Shown piece by piece: positions 1-12,699 of a stretch of DNA of 64,000 nt. How positions within the stretch are numbered: the stretch's first letter is position 1; the number at the start of each line of letters is the position of its first letter. The DNA comes from Nectonema munidae (lineage: Eukaryota; Nematomorpha; Nectonematoida; Nectonematidae): contig JAUIRK010000004.1 of the NCBI GenBank assembly GCA_030549495.1, positions 434,001 through 498,000 of the forward strand. Reading direction: 5' to 3'. Position numbers and translations under genes: made by a program. The notes beneath the pieces are model-generated. The model was not told the origin of the DNA and did not search any database. It saw only the letters and a program-made list of their open reading frames with translations.

Positions 1-417
1 AAGAAAATATGGGAGAAAAAAACAAAGAAGTTTGAAGAGCTATATCTCAAGAGAGAGAAGTACATTTTGACTGATTTATTATTGACAACTTGAACTTTCT
101 TTCTAACAGAGTTGCATAGATAAAATTTAAAACAAAAAAAATGTCTATGTAAGTAAATCAACTTTTTGAAAAGATAAACAATCACATGTGTAGCTAATTT
201 TTTCTAAACTCCATTTTTTGATATACAAGATAAGTAAATATCAGAATTCTTATAACATTTCCGCGATTCCATTAGTAAGCGGTGGCAAAATTTGGAAAAT
301 CCCTAAAAACCGAGGCATCTGACAACCCTTGGTTAAACGGAACTAAAATACCGGCATAAAAAGTAAGTGAAACTGAATGGAGGGAAGAAAATAGTGAAAA
401 AAATTAAAAAGGCATAC

Positions 418-477
418 CGTTCTCAAAAAAGAAATATCTCCAGACTCGTCTAAAAAACTTTCGCCAGAATCCGACAT
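418..477 (-). CDS. Candidate initial coding exon of a host gene (runs off left edge)
   Basis: Read on the minus strand, an ATG at 477 opens 20 codons (MSDSGESFLDESGDISFLRT) that end exactly at a GTATGC donor (ACG^GTATGC). The peptide is acidic and serine-rich, as many soluble protein N-termini are. The ATG sits in a reasonable context (GTCAAT before it), and a TTTTAG lies about 10 bases upstream as a possible acceptor in a 5' UTR. Coding would continue below position 418 and leave the window. I recognise no family. The evidence is only composition, start context and splice donor, so a chance open stretch is possible. Confidence 0.35.
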
Positions 478-1809
478 ATTGACTCCTAAAATGGGCAATA
501 GGAGAAAATCAGTTCAGGAAGTTGTCAAATTCCAAAATAATCGATATTGAAACTGGATTGGAAAAAGGAGAACAAAATTAAGTTGTCCTTCTTATTTTAA
601 TATACGAATTTCGATAATCGATTTGTGGAAGCAAAAATGAATCTGTTTGTGGATTAAGAAGCTACTAGAGAGCAAATAGAAAAGAAAAGGCTTGGGAAGA
701 ATGCAAGAATCACAATGTTATGAAATGTCGTATATGCGCTACTAAGATATATGAACAACATGAAACACAAGTATGTTGTATTCTTTCAATATCTGTGCCT
801 CTGTCAATAATAATATACACACTATATAGACGACACCTCAAAGTACACATATAGCATATTGTTGGATAAATGTGAATCATCAGTGCACGCATAATACTCA
901 ACTGCATGATATGTTGATTACAACACACATTCATTCATCTTTCATCATCATTATTTTCTTCTTTTATATATCACTGAAGAGGTTTTCATCACTGATAAAT
1001 AATCTTGAAGATTCATTGTACGATTCCGTAGAGATAGGAACAAAATTCACACAACATGAAGTGCGTGTATCCATCTCTCTTTCTCCTTCTCCATCACACA
1101 AATCGCGTTATCAATAATCAATCAATATGCTTCACAAGATAAATGATATATTTGATCACTTCGCACATTTTACTCAATCATACCATATGTGAAAACATAA
1201 CAATAATTCACTACGTCTTTTCAACCACAATATTAAAGTTTTTCATGGAGGCGAGAGCGGGAAAATTTGAGATGCATGACGTATTGTAGTGTCTCTCTTA
1301 GGATTTAGCGAGTCGAAATAAAATTTGCTTGTACAAATAATCGTCTCATTCAATCCATATCATATAACCCACAGACCGAATAGGGCCTTCAAGATAATTT
1401 CATCTGATCCGTCTAATAATTTTCTTTAATTCAAAGTTGCTCGAAAAAAGTTATTTTAGTACCAGAAGGATAGTTGTCAAGTCCAAAGTCAAACACAAAA
1501 TGTCACCCGTTACATATTCGAAGATGACGCGGTTGTTCACTTGACGGTAACCGTATAGATACATAGAAATTTTGCACAATCTTTGTGTCAATTCATCATC
1601 AATTGTGTTTGAAAGTAAGGTTGTCTTTTAAATGCCTGATTTTGTACTATAAGTTCTTATATTTCAATTATATTTTATTTTATAGCTTCAGATTTTTATC
1701 TGAAAATTCAGAAGATACCGAAAGATAATTATTTCAATATAGATTTTGGTAGTGTTTGCTCCTCTAAATCTAAATACGTAAATTGTTTAAGAGTAATGAT
1801 TCATATATT
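478..1809. other. No gene seen
   Basis: AT-rich sequence with only short open stretches. Around 880-1120 there is a low-complexity TCATCATCATT/TCT-rich stretch. A short open minus-strand stretch near 1440-1560 matches nothing I can name. Confidence 0.4.
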
Positions 1810-2073
1810 TAGTGGCGTACCTACCTAACTTTAATGCCGCCCGGGAGGATGCTAATTTTGCCTCACGTCAAAATTTGAACTAACACTTCAAAACGCCAAA
1901 AACTTAATACTACAGATATATATGTGTATATGGAAAATTGCAATAAAAAGTGTAGCAGACTATTTATAAAGTCTAAAATATCTTGATTAAATTTTTATTG
2001 ATGATATATCAATACACATAAATTCTGTGGCTGGGGCGGACCACCCCTCCCATTCTCTCTTGGTGCAGCACTG
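1810..2073. mobile_element. hAT-type non-autonomous element (MITE), 264 bp
   Basis: The left end reads (T)AGTGGCGTACCTACC and the right end, inverted, reads CAGTGCTGCACC, as in hAT-type CAGNG termini. The 8 bases before it (CATATATT) match the 8 after it (CATACATT) at 7 of 8 positions, fitting an 8-bp hAT target duplication with one later change. A GC-rich GCCGCCCGGGAGG near the left end and GGGGCGGACCACCCC near the right are like the poly-C MITEs elsewhere in the window. No coding capacity. Confidence 0.55.
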
Positions 2074-2340
2074 CATACATTTAAGTTTGGGATTTTAGTT
2101 CGATAAAAAGTTATGAAGGTTTGTAATTTGTTAAATAAAAAATTTTATATTTTTTTTGTATTCTACATAGGAAAACACATCAATTCAATAATAAAAATTG
2201 TGTGAATTTTTTTTGAAAGATTTTGGCTCTTAAGGCGCAACAATGAAATGGATGTGTAATGCAGGAGTATATATCTTTCGGACAATAAGAAAGATATTAA
2301 AATGTATTTAGTTTAGATATCCTTAAACGTAGTCTCATTT

Positions 2341-2385
2341 ACTTGCACCACTTACACTTGCACCACTTACACTTGCACCACGTAC
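2341..2385. repeat. 15-bp tandem repeat, 3 units
   Basis: Three head-to-tail units of ACTTGCACCACTTAC; the third has one change (CGTAC). Confidence 0.9.
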
Positions 2386-4244
2386 ACTCTGCAAGGGCCA
2401 CCGTTACAATAGGAAAAGAAATTTCCTATTTTTGAATTTAATTTTCGTTTCGAAGCGTAAAATCCTACCGAAATAAAAAATGCGATATTTAGAAAACGTA
2501 TGGAAATACAGAAAAAAGTTTCGAAAGGTAAAAACGCAATTTAAGTAAGCAAAAAGATGTTTACTCTAAACTCAGTTTGCTTTCAATATTCTCTCTGCAA
2601 TCATTGTATCTTCTTTAACCTACTCATTTATCCCAATTACAATAACAAATTTTGAAATAATATTGTTTTTACCAAACTTCGATATCGTACTTAATTTCGA
2701 ATCGTGTTTTTATAGATCCGATTGCCACCCAAAATTTAATATCAAATGGCAATTTTGGCCAGTTTTAGTCACCTTTAATCGTTGTCAGCCAACATTAGTA
2801 GGTAAAAGTTAATTTTTTATTAGGTTCTAAGTTTTTATATTATTCGAGATTTTTTGGATTTAATTAAATGTTGCTATATAGAAAATAAAATTTCAAACTT
2901 TATTATATTGAAATTGAATATTGAATTTGATTGAATATGAGCAACAGCTTTTATATATTCAATTTTATAATCATATTCATAATATCTTTCAATAAGACTT
3001 TGAGGATTCATTGCCAAAAGTTTGTATTTATTGCGTACGCTTTCGGTATTTTGAACATTTGCTTGAGAAACTTTAAGTTTTGTTAAATTAATATAATTTT
3101 TATTTGGCTTAGAAATTTGCATATTGTACGATGACTTTCTTGAAATGTCTATATAAGGCATTTTCTCTTTAACAGTTCATGGTTTTAGGAAGCATATTGA
3201 GTGATGAAGAAATATGTTTCCATAAAAAATGCGGGAATTTAGCATATCGAAACCTATTACCGATTCTTTCTTCTTGAATATAAGTGTTTTTGAAATATGT
3301 ATTTAATCTCACTTATTTTTCTGTAGTATGGTATATAGACACTAATTTATTAAATTTATCATTCAAGCTATTGATTGGAACAAAGGATAGATGTGAAAAG
3401 CATTTTATATAAATATTGGTTTCACAGGTGTTTTCATATTTATGTTTTAATCCAATTTGTCTTTCTTATAATAGATTGTTTTAAATAGAAAAACAGTTGG
3501 AAATTTCATTTTAAAGTGTCCTATTGGGAAATGGTGCAATCTTTAGAGAAAAATTTTTAATCACTGCAACATATCTCTTCCCTATCACTCTTATTCCTTG
3601 TGAGTCTTGGAAATGCTACTATATTGGGAGCGAGATTGTACTTCGATTTAACATGTGTTTATCGTAGTAATTTCTTTTTAAAATGTAATTTCGTATACCA
3701 CATGTATCAAATTAAAGTTTAATATTTCTATATAAATTAAAAGTATTTTTCATTGTAAAAAGTCAACGATTGAGTTTTTTCCTTTATTTTCCCAGATTTA
3801 GCTATAATTTTAATAATAAAAAACATCTTGCAAAGTTTCCTTTGTTACTAATTTATTCACTTTCTTAACGAAAATATCTATCTTGCGCTCTTTGAAGAGA
3901 TCATCAATGAAATGAACCAATTTATATTCAACTATTATTAAAAATGTTCCTATCAATCAATTATAAAATTGAATAATCTATTTCCATTTGGTTTGTGAAC
4001 TATTCACTACACAAAAGTTTTCTTAAAATAAAACTTGCTTTTCGTTTGTTATCTTCCAAAAAATTTCAAAATCGAGATTACGTACAAAAAATGGAATAAG
4101 GTTGAGCTATAAAAAATTGTAACTTAAACATATTTTACAAATAATTTATACAAAAGATTATTAACGTGATTTAGAATAGAAGTGCTATTGAATTTTAATT
4201 GCCCTAATCTTAACATTAAATGGTTTTTTAGGCTTCTATAATAA
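2386..4244. other. No gene seen
   Basis: AT-rich DNA with only short open stretches and no family resemblance, splice-bounded reading frame or repeat that I can support. Confidence 0.4.
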
Positions 4245-4400
4245 TTAAAGGTAAAGGTACCGTGGAGTGTTTTCATTGAGAAAACGCAATTGCGCCGTTT
4301 GTATCGAACTATGAGAAAAGTAGGCTTCATTGGAATCGAACCCAAGACCTTAGGTTATCAAAACTCAGTACCTAACCAACTTTACTCACGCCCCCATTAA
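4245..4400 (-). mobile_element. tRNA-derived SINE
   Basis: On the minus strand the head (from 4398) has a box A-like AGTTGGTTAGGTACTG and a perfect box B, GGGTTCGATTCC, spaced as in a tRNA gene. The body runs down to about 4245 (GGTAAAGGTACCGTGGAGTG on the plus strand). Related body fragments recur near 35890 and 47530-47620, which shows it is a repeat family and not a tRNA gene. Confidence 0.65.
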
Positions 4401-4539
4401 AAAGAAAACGTTTTTCAAATGACCTGGCCAAAGGTTTAGAGAGAACATTACGATTTAGATTTTGTAATCTACCTTCTAGAATGAAATCTTGTCGACTGAA
4501 TAGATCTGTACATTCATTAAATGTATAGGTTACATAAGT

Positions 4540-4870
4540 AATAAAAGCAGCGCTGTAAAGTCGGAAATTTTATATCCACCTCTGGATCCAACTCCATATT
4601 ACAAAAAGCTTTTGACTTCAACTCCGATTCCGACTTTTAAGAACAAAGAAAAAATATAACTACTTCAGAAAAATTGTATGCAAGAGTTTATTTAACCAAA
4701 ATATATAAATGCAATTTTATGCTAAATTATATATAATATAAATCAATCAATGTTTAATTTCTCATCTCCCGTAAAGCTGGAGTTAAAATTCCAGTTCTAT
4801 ATATTAATTTTAATTAAAACTCCAACTTCGGCTCCAGCTATTTAAAAATTTGCTTCTGATTCAACATTTC
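4540..4870. repeat. Degenerate CTCCGACTC-type simple repeat
   Basis: Scattered copies of ACTCCGATTCCGAC, CTCCAACTTCGGCTCC and their inverts. The same degenerate motif returns at about 9350-9490 and 54530-54560, so it is dispersed simple-sequence DNA. Confidence 0.5.
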
Positions 4871-4965
4871 TATTTTAGGCAATTTTTATAAAATATATAG
4901 GAAATAACTTAATGCAAAGTCACATAGTCTCATAACACATAGGTCATGAAAGCACAAAGGGCTAC

Positions 4966-7900
4966 GAGGGGTCACCAAACTACGGCCCGCGGACCAGGAG
5001 ACCTTTTTGTCTGCCTCATAGTCAAATACTGAAACGTTGTTTCATTTTTCGTCAAATAATATTATTTTTTCAAAGGTTGAGTAAACGCAACATTGAGTAT
5101 TTGTGAATAAGAAACAGTTTTGCTGATGATTTGTTTATTTTTTATACTATATGTAATCATCACTGTGTTATATAATCATATATTATGCATAATTATTTTT
5201 GCCTGTAATTATATATCAGTATTGCTTTTGTGACGTATTTAACTATATGGATATATATATATTTTGAATATGATACACCGGAAATGTTTTCAGGAAATGC
5301 ATTCCGTATACTAGTAGTGTTTTAGTGACGTTTATGCCATTTTTATAGGTATATAAATATTTGTTTTACACTCTGATTTTATTTAGTGTTTTTAAAAAGT
5401 AATAAAATTTTTGATCTTTATACTCACACATCTCTTGTATTTAAATTATTCTGCATTTTATTCCTTCTAAGTTTATCTTTAATTAATTCTTATATTTTTA
5501 CCTAATAAATTTTAAAAAAAGAAAAAATCAACTTTTCAAATAATTTTTTTTAAAACTAGAAAAATTACATTTAATATATATGTTTTATATGCATGTTTGC
5601 AATTACATTTTTCATTTCACAGTTTTAACCTTTTCATATTAATTTGTAAGTCATACTTGTGCATTTTGAAAAGTATTTTAAAAAAAAATTATTTGTTAGC
5701 ATCTTATACATCAAAAGAGAACAAAAAAAACTAAAATGAAGATTTTTAGAAATTTAAAGCAAACCAATACTTAAATTTTTTTATGATGTCTAATCACCTA
5801 TTTTAAGTATTCATAAGTTTAAAGCTCTCCTTATTACACGCAGTTTTAAATAAGATTACTTTATACTTTATTTTAGATTAATTCGTCTCCCAGATTTTTT
5901 ACTTATAAAAAACACTAAAATGAAGATTTTTTTATGAATTTATAGCAAACTAATAACTTAAATTTATTCAAATTTTGATGAAACACTTTTTTGTAAAGTG
6001 AAATTTCTTTATTTTTTTCCTTTTTGTAAATTTTAATTTGCAAAAGTATAATTCAAATGAACAAACAAAAAACTAAACGCAAAGAAAATTAACTTTAATT
6101 TAAATCTTTTATACTAATATAATCGTTATTTTTTGCAGAAAAAACAAAACGTGACGTTTCTTAAAACAAAGAACTCTCCAAACAACATTAAATAAAAGTT
6201 TTCTATTTTGATTTTTACACATGACTTCTAAAAAAAAGAAAAGTTGATAAAGAATGTCGTATATTTAATAAAAGTTGGGAATAAAAGTACTTTTTTGAGG
6301 GAACAAATGATCGAAAAGCCATTTGCTTGATATGCAATGAAAGTGTTGCGGCTTTAAAAGAATACAACATTCGTCGTCACTACGAAACAAAGCATCTTTC
6401 AACACACTCAAAACTTCATGGAAAACGGCCTTCTGAAAAAATTGAGACTTTGAAATCTAATTTGGAGTCTCAAAGAAGTTTCTTCACAAAAAAGTTTGTT
6501 GAAAATGAATCTATCACACGAGTAGGTTATGCAATGATGAATAAGTTAGCACATCGTGGAAAACCATTTACTGATGATAACTTCATAAAGGAGTGCATAA
6601 TGGAAGCAGCAAATGAACTGTGCCCTGAAAAAGCAACTTTGTTTGCAAATATTAGCCTTTCAGCAAGTTCAGTTGTGCGAAGAACATAAGAACTTGCAGA
6701 AAACATACAATTTCAATTACACAAGAAAGCTAAAAACTTTTTGTGGTATTCAATTGCAATTGATGAGTCTATTGATCTCTCTAGCACGTCTTAGCTTCTT
6801 ATATATGTTCGTCGTGTCAATCACAACTTTCAAATAAATTGAAGAATTGGCATCAGTGTGTAGTATGCATGGGACAACAACTGGAGAGGATATTTTTATT
6901 GAAGTAGAAAATTTTTTGCAACGCTATGATCTTCAATGGCATCGGCTTCGGTGCGTCACTGTTGATGGTGGCCCAAATATGGCAGGAATAAGAAAATGCT
7001 TGGTAGGGCGCATCCAGACTAAATTGGAAGATCTTCATTGTCCAACAGCTCTTTTCATACACTGTATTATACACCAGCAAGCACTCTGTGCAAAGCAATG
7101 TGATATATCTTGTATGCTCAATCCAATCACAAGTGGATTCTGATTTTTATGATTTGTCTTACTACACAGCAGTAAGATGGCTTAGTTGCGGAAAACTCCT
7201 ATCTCCCTTTCATAAACTTCGAAAAGAAATAATAAATTTTTTAACTGAAAAAAACCAATCTAATGCGCAATTTTCAGATTCTTCATGATTATCAAAATTG
7301 TCATTTTTGGTTGATATTACAAATCACATGAATGATTTAAATTTAAAGTTGCAGAAAAAAAATAACCTCATCTGTGATTTATACAAAATTATTACAGCAT
7401 TTCCAAGAAAATTGTCATTGTTTAAAACACAATTTGAAGAGGGAAACTTCTCGCATTTTCAGAATTTTCAAGAGTTTTGCGATAAAAATGTGGAACACGT
7501 TGATCTCAAGTTTCAGAAAAACATTCTTTAGAGCTTACATATAAACTTTTCCCAGCTAGTTGCTGATCTTGACAAAATAAAATATAACATTCTTCTCTTT
7601 TAAAATCCCTTTGACTGTGAAGTTGGCAACATGCCAGCAGATCTACAATTTGAGTTAATCGATTTACAGGCCTCTACTTTGGTGAAAGAGAAGCATAGAG
7701 AAGATCTTCTTAAATTTTACGAATCTTTATCTGATGATGAGTTTTTTAATTTAAAAAAGTTTGCGTTAGGTATCGCTTCAGTTTTTGGAACAAAGTACAA
7801 ATGTGAGCAAACTTTTTCGAAAATGAAGTATCTGAAGTCAACGCATCGAACAAGGTTAACTGACGACCACTTGAAGGCAATTCTTATGTTTGGATGTGTC

Positions 7901-8154
7901 AATTTTAAAGCTGACATAAACAGTATTTTGAAAGCCAAACACCAGTTCCATAAATCTCATTAACTTTATTGTTTCTACTTTATTCTTTTTTTTTATAGAT
8001 ATTTTTTTGTTTTTACGCATCTCTAAATAAACCGCATACCTGTCTATGTTTTGTAGGCCTCTAGTGTGATCTGTATCAAAAAAGTATTTATCCAGTCCGC
8101 GATTTTTCCTTTAGGTCTATGTGGCCTTTTTTGAAAAAACTTTGGTGACCCCTG
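4966..8154 (+). mobile_element. hAT transposon (GTF2IRD2/Charlie-like), decayed, near full length
   Basis: The ends are inverted repeats: left GAGGGGTCACCAAA, right (inverted) CAGGGGTCACCAAA, with ACGGCCCGCGGACC following the left one, typical of hAT termini. The 3.2-kb unit has a long AT-rich 5' region (to about 6220) and a transposase relic on the plus strand. GCTAC occurs beside both ends, but no clean 8-bp target duplication survives, so the insertion is old or its left edge has changed. Confidence 0.8.
6221..7963 (+). pseudogene. hAT transposase, GTF2IRD2/ZBED-like
   Basis: Decayed transposase read in several frames. The likely original start is the ATG at 6221 (MTSKKK), where a poly-A tract now shifts the frame. 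Domains in order: a BED-type zinc finger (CLICNES...RRHYETKH, about 6325-6390); a linker; the first catalytic region (IAIDESIDLS, about 6757-6786); then TTTGEDIF and VDGGPNMAG, followed by HCIIHQQALC (6870-7100), a signature of GTF2IRD2-type hAT proteins; LSFLVDITNHMNDLN (7298 on); and the C-terminal dimerisation block with FGTKYKCEQTFSKMK and RTRLTDDHLK (7780-7890). A short deletion lies near 7140, and there are stops near 7286 and 7530. It cannot make active protein as it stands. Family assignment is from remembered motifs. Confidence 0.85.
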
Positions 8155-9724
8155 AGCTACACACATAATATGAAATATATTGAGGATGCATTTATTGCTC
8201 AAATAAAAGTGAATAATTATAAAAATGAACTCAAATTTTGTTATAAAGTTATTACAACATTTTTTTATAATCAAAAATGCTTTGATGCAACTATTTAGAA
8301 AGGAAAAAGTGGAAACACCGCAAAATGTCGCACTTAGTATATTTTTTACTGTAGTTCGTTTACAAAAAGCACAAACTTTTATGTTTTCAAATTCGTGTCC
8401 AACGCCATCAAATCAAACTTCTAGTACTTCTTTACTTGTAAAAATTATTGGTAAATAAATAAAAGGCTTTGGTAAACATTCTAAATAATAAGCATTGACA
8501 GTTTCTTGAAAATAGAAAGTTTATCAAGAGGAAATTTTGTATGTTCAGAGACTTTATCAAAATGAATCCAAGTTGCACAGCAGCACTCAAAGCAATCGTA
8601 TAAAATTAACCTACGATTTTTGGAATCAAATTGGCATTTAATACTTTACGGTGTTTTGTTTTGCTGTCTACTCCTCCTATCAGCCTATTATAATGAATAT
8701 TTAAGTCAGGCTGCTTTACTCCAATTATCTTTTTAAAAGAATGTGACCATTTTTTGACGGAAGTAAAAGGCTTTAAGACAAGTTGAGCCATATTAAAACC
8801 CTTGTTTTATTACTTTTTGACAATTTTCTAATCCGACTTCTCCGATGACTCGTGTTGCTTTTATCTCTTCCTGGAAAATGCGTCCAACAAAATTAACCAA
8901 TAAAAAATTGTTTATTACGATATTGATCGTTGCTATTCGATTTTAAAATGATACCAGTTTTTAGAGTGCTATTATTATTTTTTCTACAAGTTGAAGAGAG
9001 TGAGATGCGCTAAGATTACACAAAATTGACAAAATAATCGTAATTTTACCTAAATTTTTTTTAATTATATACGGAACAGTTATTGATCTCAAAAATTGGG
9101 ACTGTCCACAGCCCCTGCCTGGCCATGGGGCTTCACAGAAGCACACAGACACACACACAGGCATACATACACATACACAACCACTTCGTCCTTCAATAAC
9201 AACATTTTTGTACCCACACCCACAAAACTTGACCCGCAACCGTACACACTCTCAAAATGAATTTTGTAGGTACACGCGGTTTAATTTTATTAGATTTCTT
9301 CGCAAGGGAACGAAGTCGAAACGTTAAATATCTGACTTTGGCTTGAAGCACATAGAAAACTCCGACTCGGAGTACACATTAAAATATATTGATTTCTATT
9401 CGAGTTTCTTACTCGGACTACTAATTTCTTTTAAAAACATACCACTATTCTTGTTTTCTCAAAATCTCCGACTCCAATTCTGCAGCCTTGCTTTTCAGAA
9501 TGAAATAAGTTTTAAGGAAAAGTTGTTATAATCTTACAATATTATTAATATTTCAATTTGGTTTCTCAGAAAAAATTTAGGATTAGTATAAATTGGCAAA
9601 TTTTTACTGAATAATTTAGGTAGCGGTGTTTGAGATACGGCCGATTCTGATTATAATCAGAATTACAGAAATTCATGAAATCGTAATCGGAATCATATCT
9701 AGAGAACCACAAATATTAAATTCT
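8155..9724. other. No gene seen; simple repeats
   Basis: AT-rich DNA without a supportable gene. It holds a CA-rich low-complexity tract (about 9135-9235, ACACAGACACACACACAGGC and similar) and CTCCGAC-type simple repeats at 9350-9490. Confidence 0.45.
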
Positions 9725-9960
9725 CTCAGTAATTGTATAGTGGTTAAAGCTTCGCTAGCATACATCAGAAGAACGAGTAGAGTTTCGTGAAAAACGAGCC
9801 CCACAGCACCTACCTATCGAGGCAACACAATTAGGTGACTTTCGGTCTAAAGAGTAGAAACAATGGGCATAGAAAGATTTTTTCATTCCTACAGTCAAAG
9901 TCAATGATAAACAATTACCTGCATATTTCAGCGAATCATGCATCAGCACAGATCCAGTAA
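9725..9960 (+). mobile_element. Probable tRNA-derived SINE
   Basis: TATAGTGGTTAAAGCTTCGC (from about 9736) looks like a tRNA D-arm/box A, and AGAGTTTCGTG about 40 bases on is a degenerate box B. A non-coding body follows. The box B is weak, so this rests on the box A and length. Confidence 0.35.
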
Positions 9961-11429
9961 AGGGCGGAAGCTAAAGCAATCCATCTTTCTAAAGCTAGGT
10001 AAACTCGCCTGTAACTATCTACAAATGCTTTTTACTAATCAGAATGAGAAATATAATTGTATTTTGAGAATCAGAATTAAAATCACAATTTTAGAACTGA
10101 AAAGTTGAGAATGGGAATTAACATTTTAATTAATAAAATTAGAGAATGAGAATCATGAAGGATGTGAATGGCCCAATCCTGGCTTGGAGGCACATTTGAC
10201 AACTATTTATAGACACGCGAATATTGAATGTGTATTATTTTAAAATATTACATGACTTATAATAAAACTGATAATAATTCATAGTGAAAAACAAACAAAA
10301 TGAATGGATAAATTTTCCATACTTTACTATTTGACTTTACGCTTACGGCTTATTTCGCATATAAATATCATTTTCTTCTAACGAGTTTTTCAAAATTATT
10401 GTATGAATTTGCAAGTATGGCACCTTACGAAAATGATCACATTAACGTATGTTCTTTGGTATCATCTTTCATTTCATTATATCCATTCTGCAGCATTACC
10501 AAATATATCTAAATGTTTAAGTTCGCATATATGCATGTACTACGAAAGTTTATATAAAATTTGTGACATTTGAATGTTTGTTACAAAAACTTTGTCATGA
10601 AACTATTATATTGAAGACAATGGTTGATCTTTTTCATGCGCCTATATGTTAATAATCCAGGGTTTTATATAATGCAAATTTATTCAAAACTCTTAATCGG
10701 GCTTTGTGTGAAACAAATCCAATTGCTACTTATACAAAACAAAACCGAAAAGTTATGTAAATTAAATCTTTATTTGATCTACGCAATATGAAAAATAATA
10801 AACTTTATAAAATGCCAACTTTATTTTAAGTAAAATTAAAAGAAATAACAACAGAAATTCAATTTTAGATTAAATCTTTTGATCACATATGGGGTGTTCA
10901 ACCTTTCGATTGCTTGACTTCCATATGGTAGATAACTGTCTTGTTCTATTACTTTTCAGAAAATTTAAAACAAATATAATTTTCTTTAAAAATAAAAGCC
11001 ATTAAAAAAATTTGTTTAACTTTTATTTAAATACAAGAAGGCAAATAATTTTATACAATAAATAAATGTTAGCATAATGATTTGAATAGGAATTCAAAAG
11101 AAAATTTCACTTAAAATATTAAAAGAGATTTTCTGTATAAATGATTGTGTCAATGAATTCTGAAATAATTTGACAACTTACTTATTAGATAGAATGAATT
11201 GCTCTCCTCAAAAATTGATTGAATTAGCTTGCTGTTTTCCAATATTTATAACTATGAAAAGAGAAATTACTGACAAAATAGTGAGTCTCATCGAATTTGT
11301 GATGATTTGGCAGACCATTATCCATTTTGTTATCTTGTGCGTTTCATCTTATTTTCTATCTACAACTTTTATTCTTGTCTTGAAATGATTTAAAGAAATG
11401 AATTAAAAATTTTATTCACACACTTTAGA
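9961..11429. other. No gene seen
   Basis: AT-rich. Degenerate GAATCA-type repeats lie at 10020-10160, with similar ones at 9640-9700 and 47610-47720. The open stretch at 11170-11388 has no recognisable content. Confidence 0.4.
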
Positions 11430-12195
11430 GAAAGGGTCGGCAAATGACGGCACGCGTGCCAAACTTTGCACGCCAACGAGTTTCAGTGGCACGCAAAATT
11501 TCTAAGTTTTACAATTAAAATTTTTATTTTACACATAAAATAAAATAAATTTTTAAACACTTTTTATAAAGGCAATCAAATGTGTTTTTAACTATCAGCA
11601 AGCATTTTTATTTTTTTTCTTATACATTTATCATGCTCAAAAAGGAGTTTGTTAGTCGCCTGCCTATGTGTCATGTGTGTATCATAAACACATAGACCTA
11701 AAACTTTCTGACTTCATCATTTGATTTATATTATTTCATTGAATTTTATAGTGAGTTTACCTTATGTCTTCCAAATGAATTTTGTCTTAAAGCTATTAAA
11801 TTTTTCTTGATGAGAAGCGGAAACATTTTGCTGAATTGAATGATGAAAAGTGGTTATTAAAATTGATGTTTCTGATAGACATAAGCATAAATTTAAATGA
11901 ACTGAGTCTTAAATTACAAGGAAAGGGTCAAACAGTGCTCGATCTTTTCAGTTATTGGAAAGCATTTACAATAAAACTCGATATTTTTACCAGAGACATC
12001 AAAAACAAAATTTTCAGGTATTTTGCAAATGTGAAAAATAATTCATCCAATTTGGTGTGAATGTAGAAGAGCTCCAGGATTACATTGATGGACTCAAAAT
12101 ATAATTTGATGAGCGAACTCACGGCGTTCATATTCATGGATCCTTATTCTCATTTCTCATCAAACCTGATATTGTTAATCTAAGAAATACTCAGC
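11430..12195 (+). mobile_element. hAT relic, truncated
   Basis: The left end reads AAGGGTCGGCAAATGACGGC ACGCGTGCC, a hAT-type terminus; a related end lies near 47230. Inside, about 11836-12190 encodes remnants of the hAT middle region: LIDISINLNELSLKLQGKGQ, comparable to VDITNHMNDLNLKLQ in the element at 4966-8154. Frame-broken pieces equivalent to FDERTHG and DPYSHFS follow. No right end was identified. Confidence 0.6.
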
Positions 12196-12429
12196 GTAAA
12201 TAAAAGTTAAATAAATTATAAAACAATTATGTTGATTTTGACAACTTTTGGACATCTTCTCAATCAAATCAAAGTAAATTAATATCTAAAAATACAAGAA
12301 ATTTAGGTCTTTCGAAAAATTGAGGCAAACTCATTGGAGAAAAGGAGTCCGTGATTATATGTATTACTACCTCTAACCCACGATCTGTCAAAGCATTTTC
12401 TTTTTCTTTTTGTAACGATCAAAGATTCT

Positions 12430-12650
12430 ATATGTGAGTGATCATGTAAGCTCAGCTTCAGCGTTCAATTGATTCCCGGGTAAGTGATTTATATCAGGAT
12501 CATCTTCTTCTCTCGAATCTTCCTCAGATATGATATTTGCAGAGTTAATAGGAGACTGGATGCAAACTTCGCTGCTAATGACTTCATTTTCTTCAATGTA
12601 CTCGATAATATTATTCAAAGTATCCTTCTGAAAAATAGAATTGAATATTT
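12430..12650 (-). pseudogene. piggyBac-like transposase N-terminal fragment
   Basis: On the minus strand, after a TTTTTCAG acceptor near 12630, an open stretch encodes an acidic segment (IIEYIEENEV, then SEEDSREEDDPDINHLPGNQ and LNAEAEL). That looks like the acidic N-terminal region of piggyBac (PGBD-type) proteins. A basic stretch (DRYKKKKK) follows beyond a stop. The rest of the transposase is not seen. A host exon with an acidic tail is the alternative. Confidence 0.4.
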
Positions 12651-12699
12651 TGAAAAAAAGACTTTCAAACTGAAAACTTTATTTGAAATAAATGAGCTT

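Noticed and set aside
8961-9239. Cysteine-rich minus-strand protein
   Set aside because: The Cys/Val codons come from a CA/GT-rich low-complexity tract.
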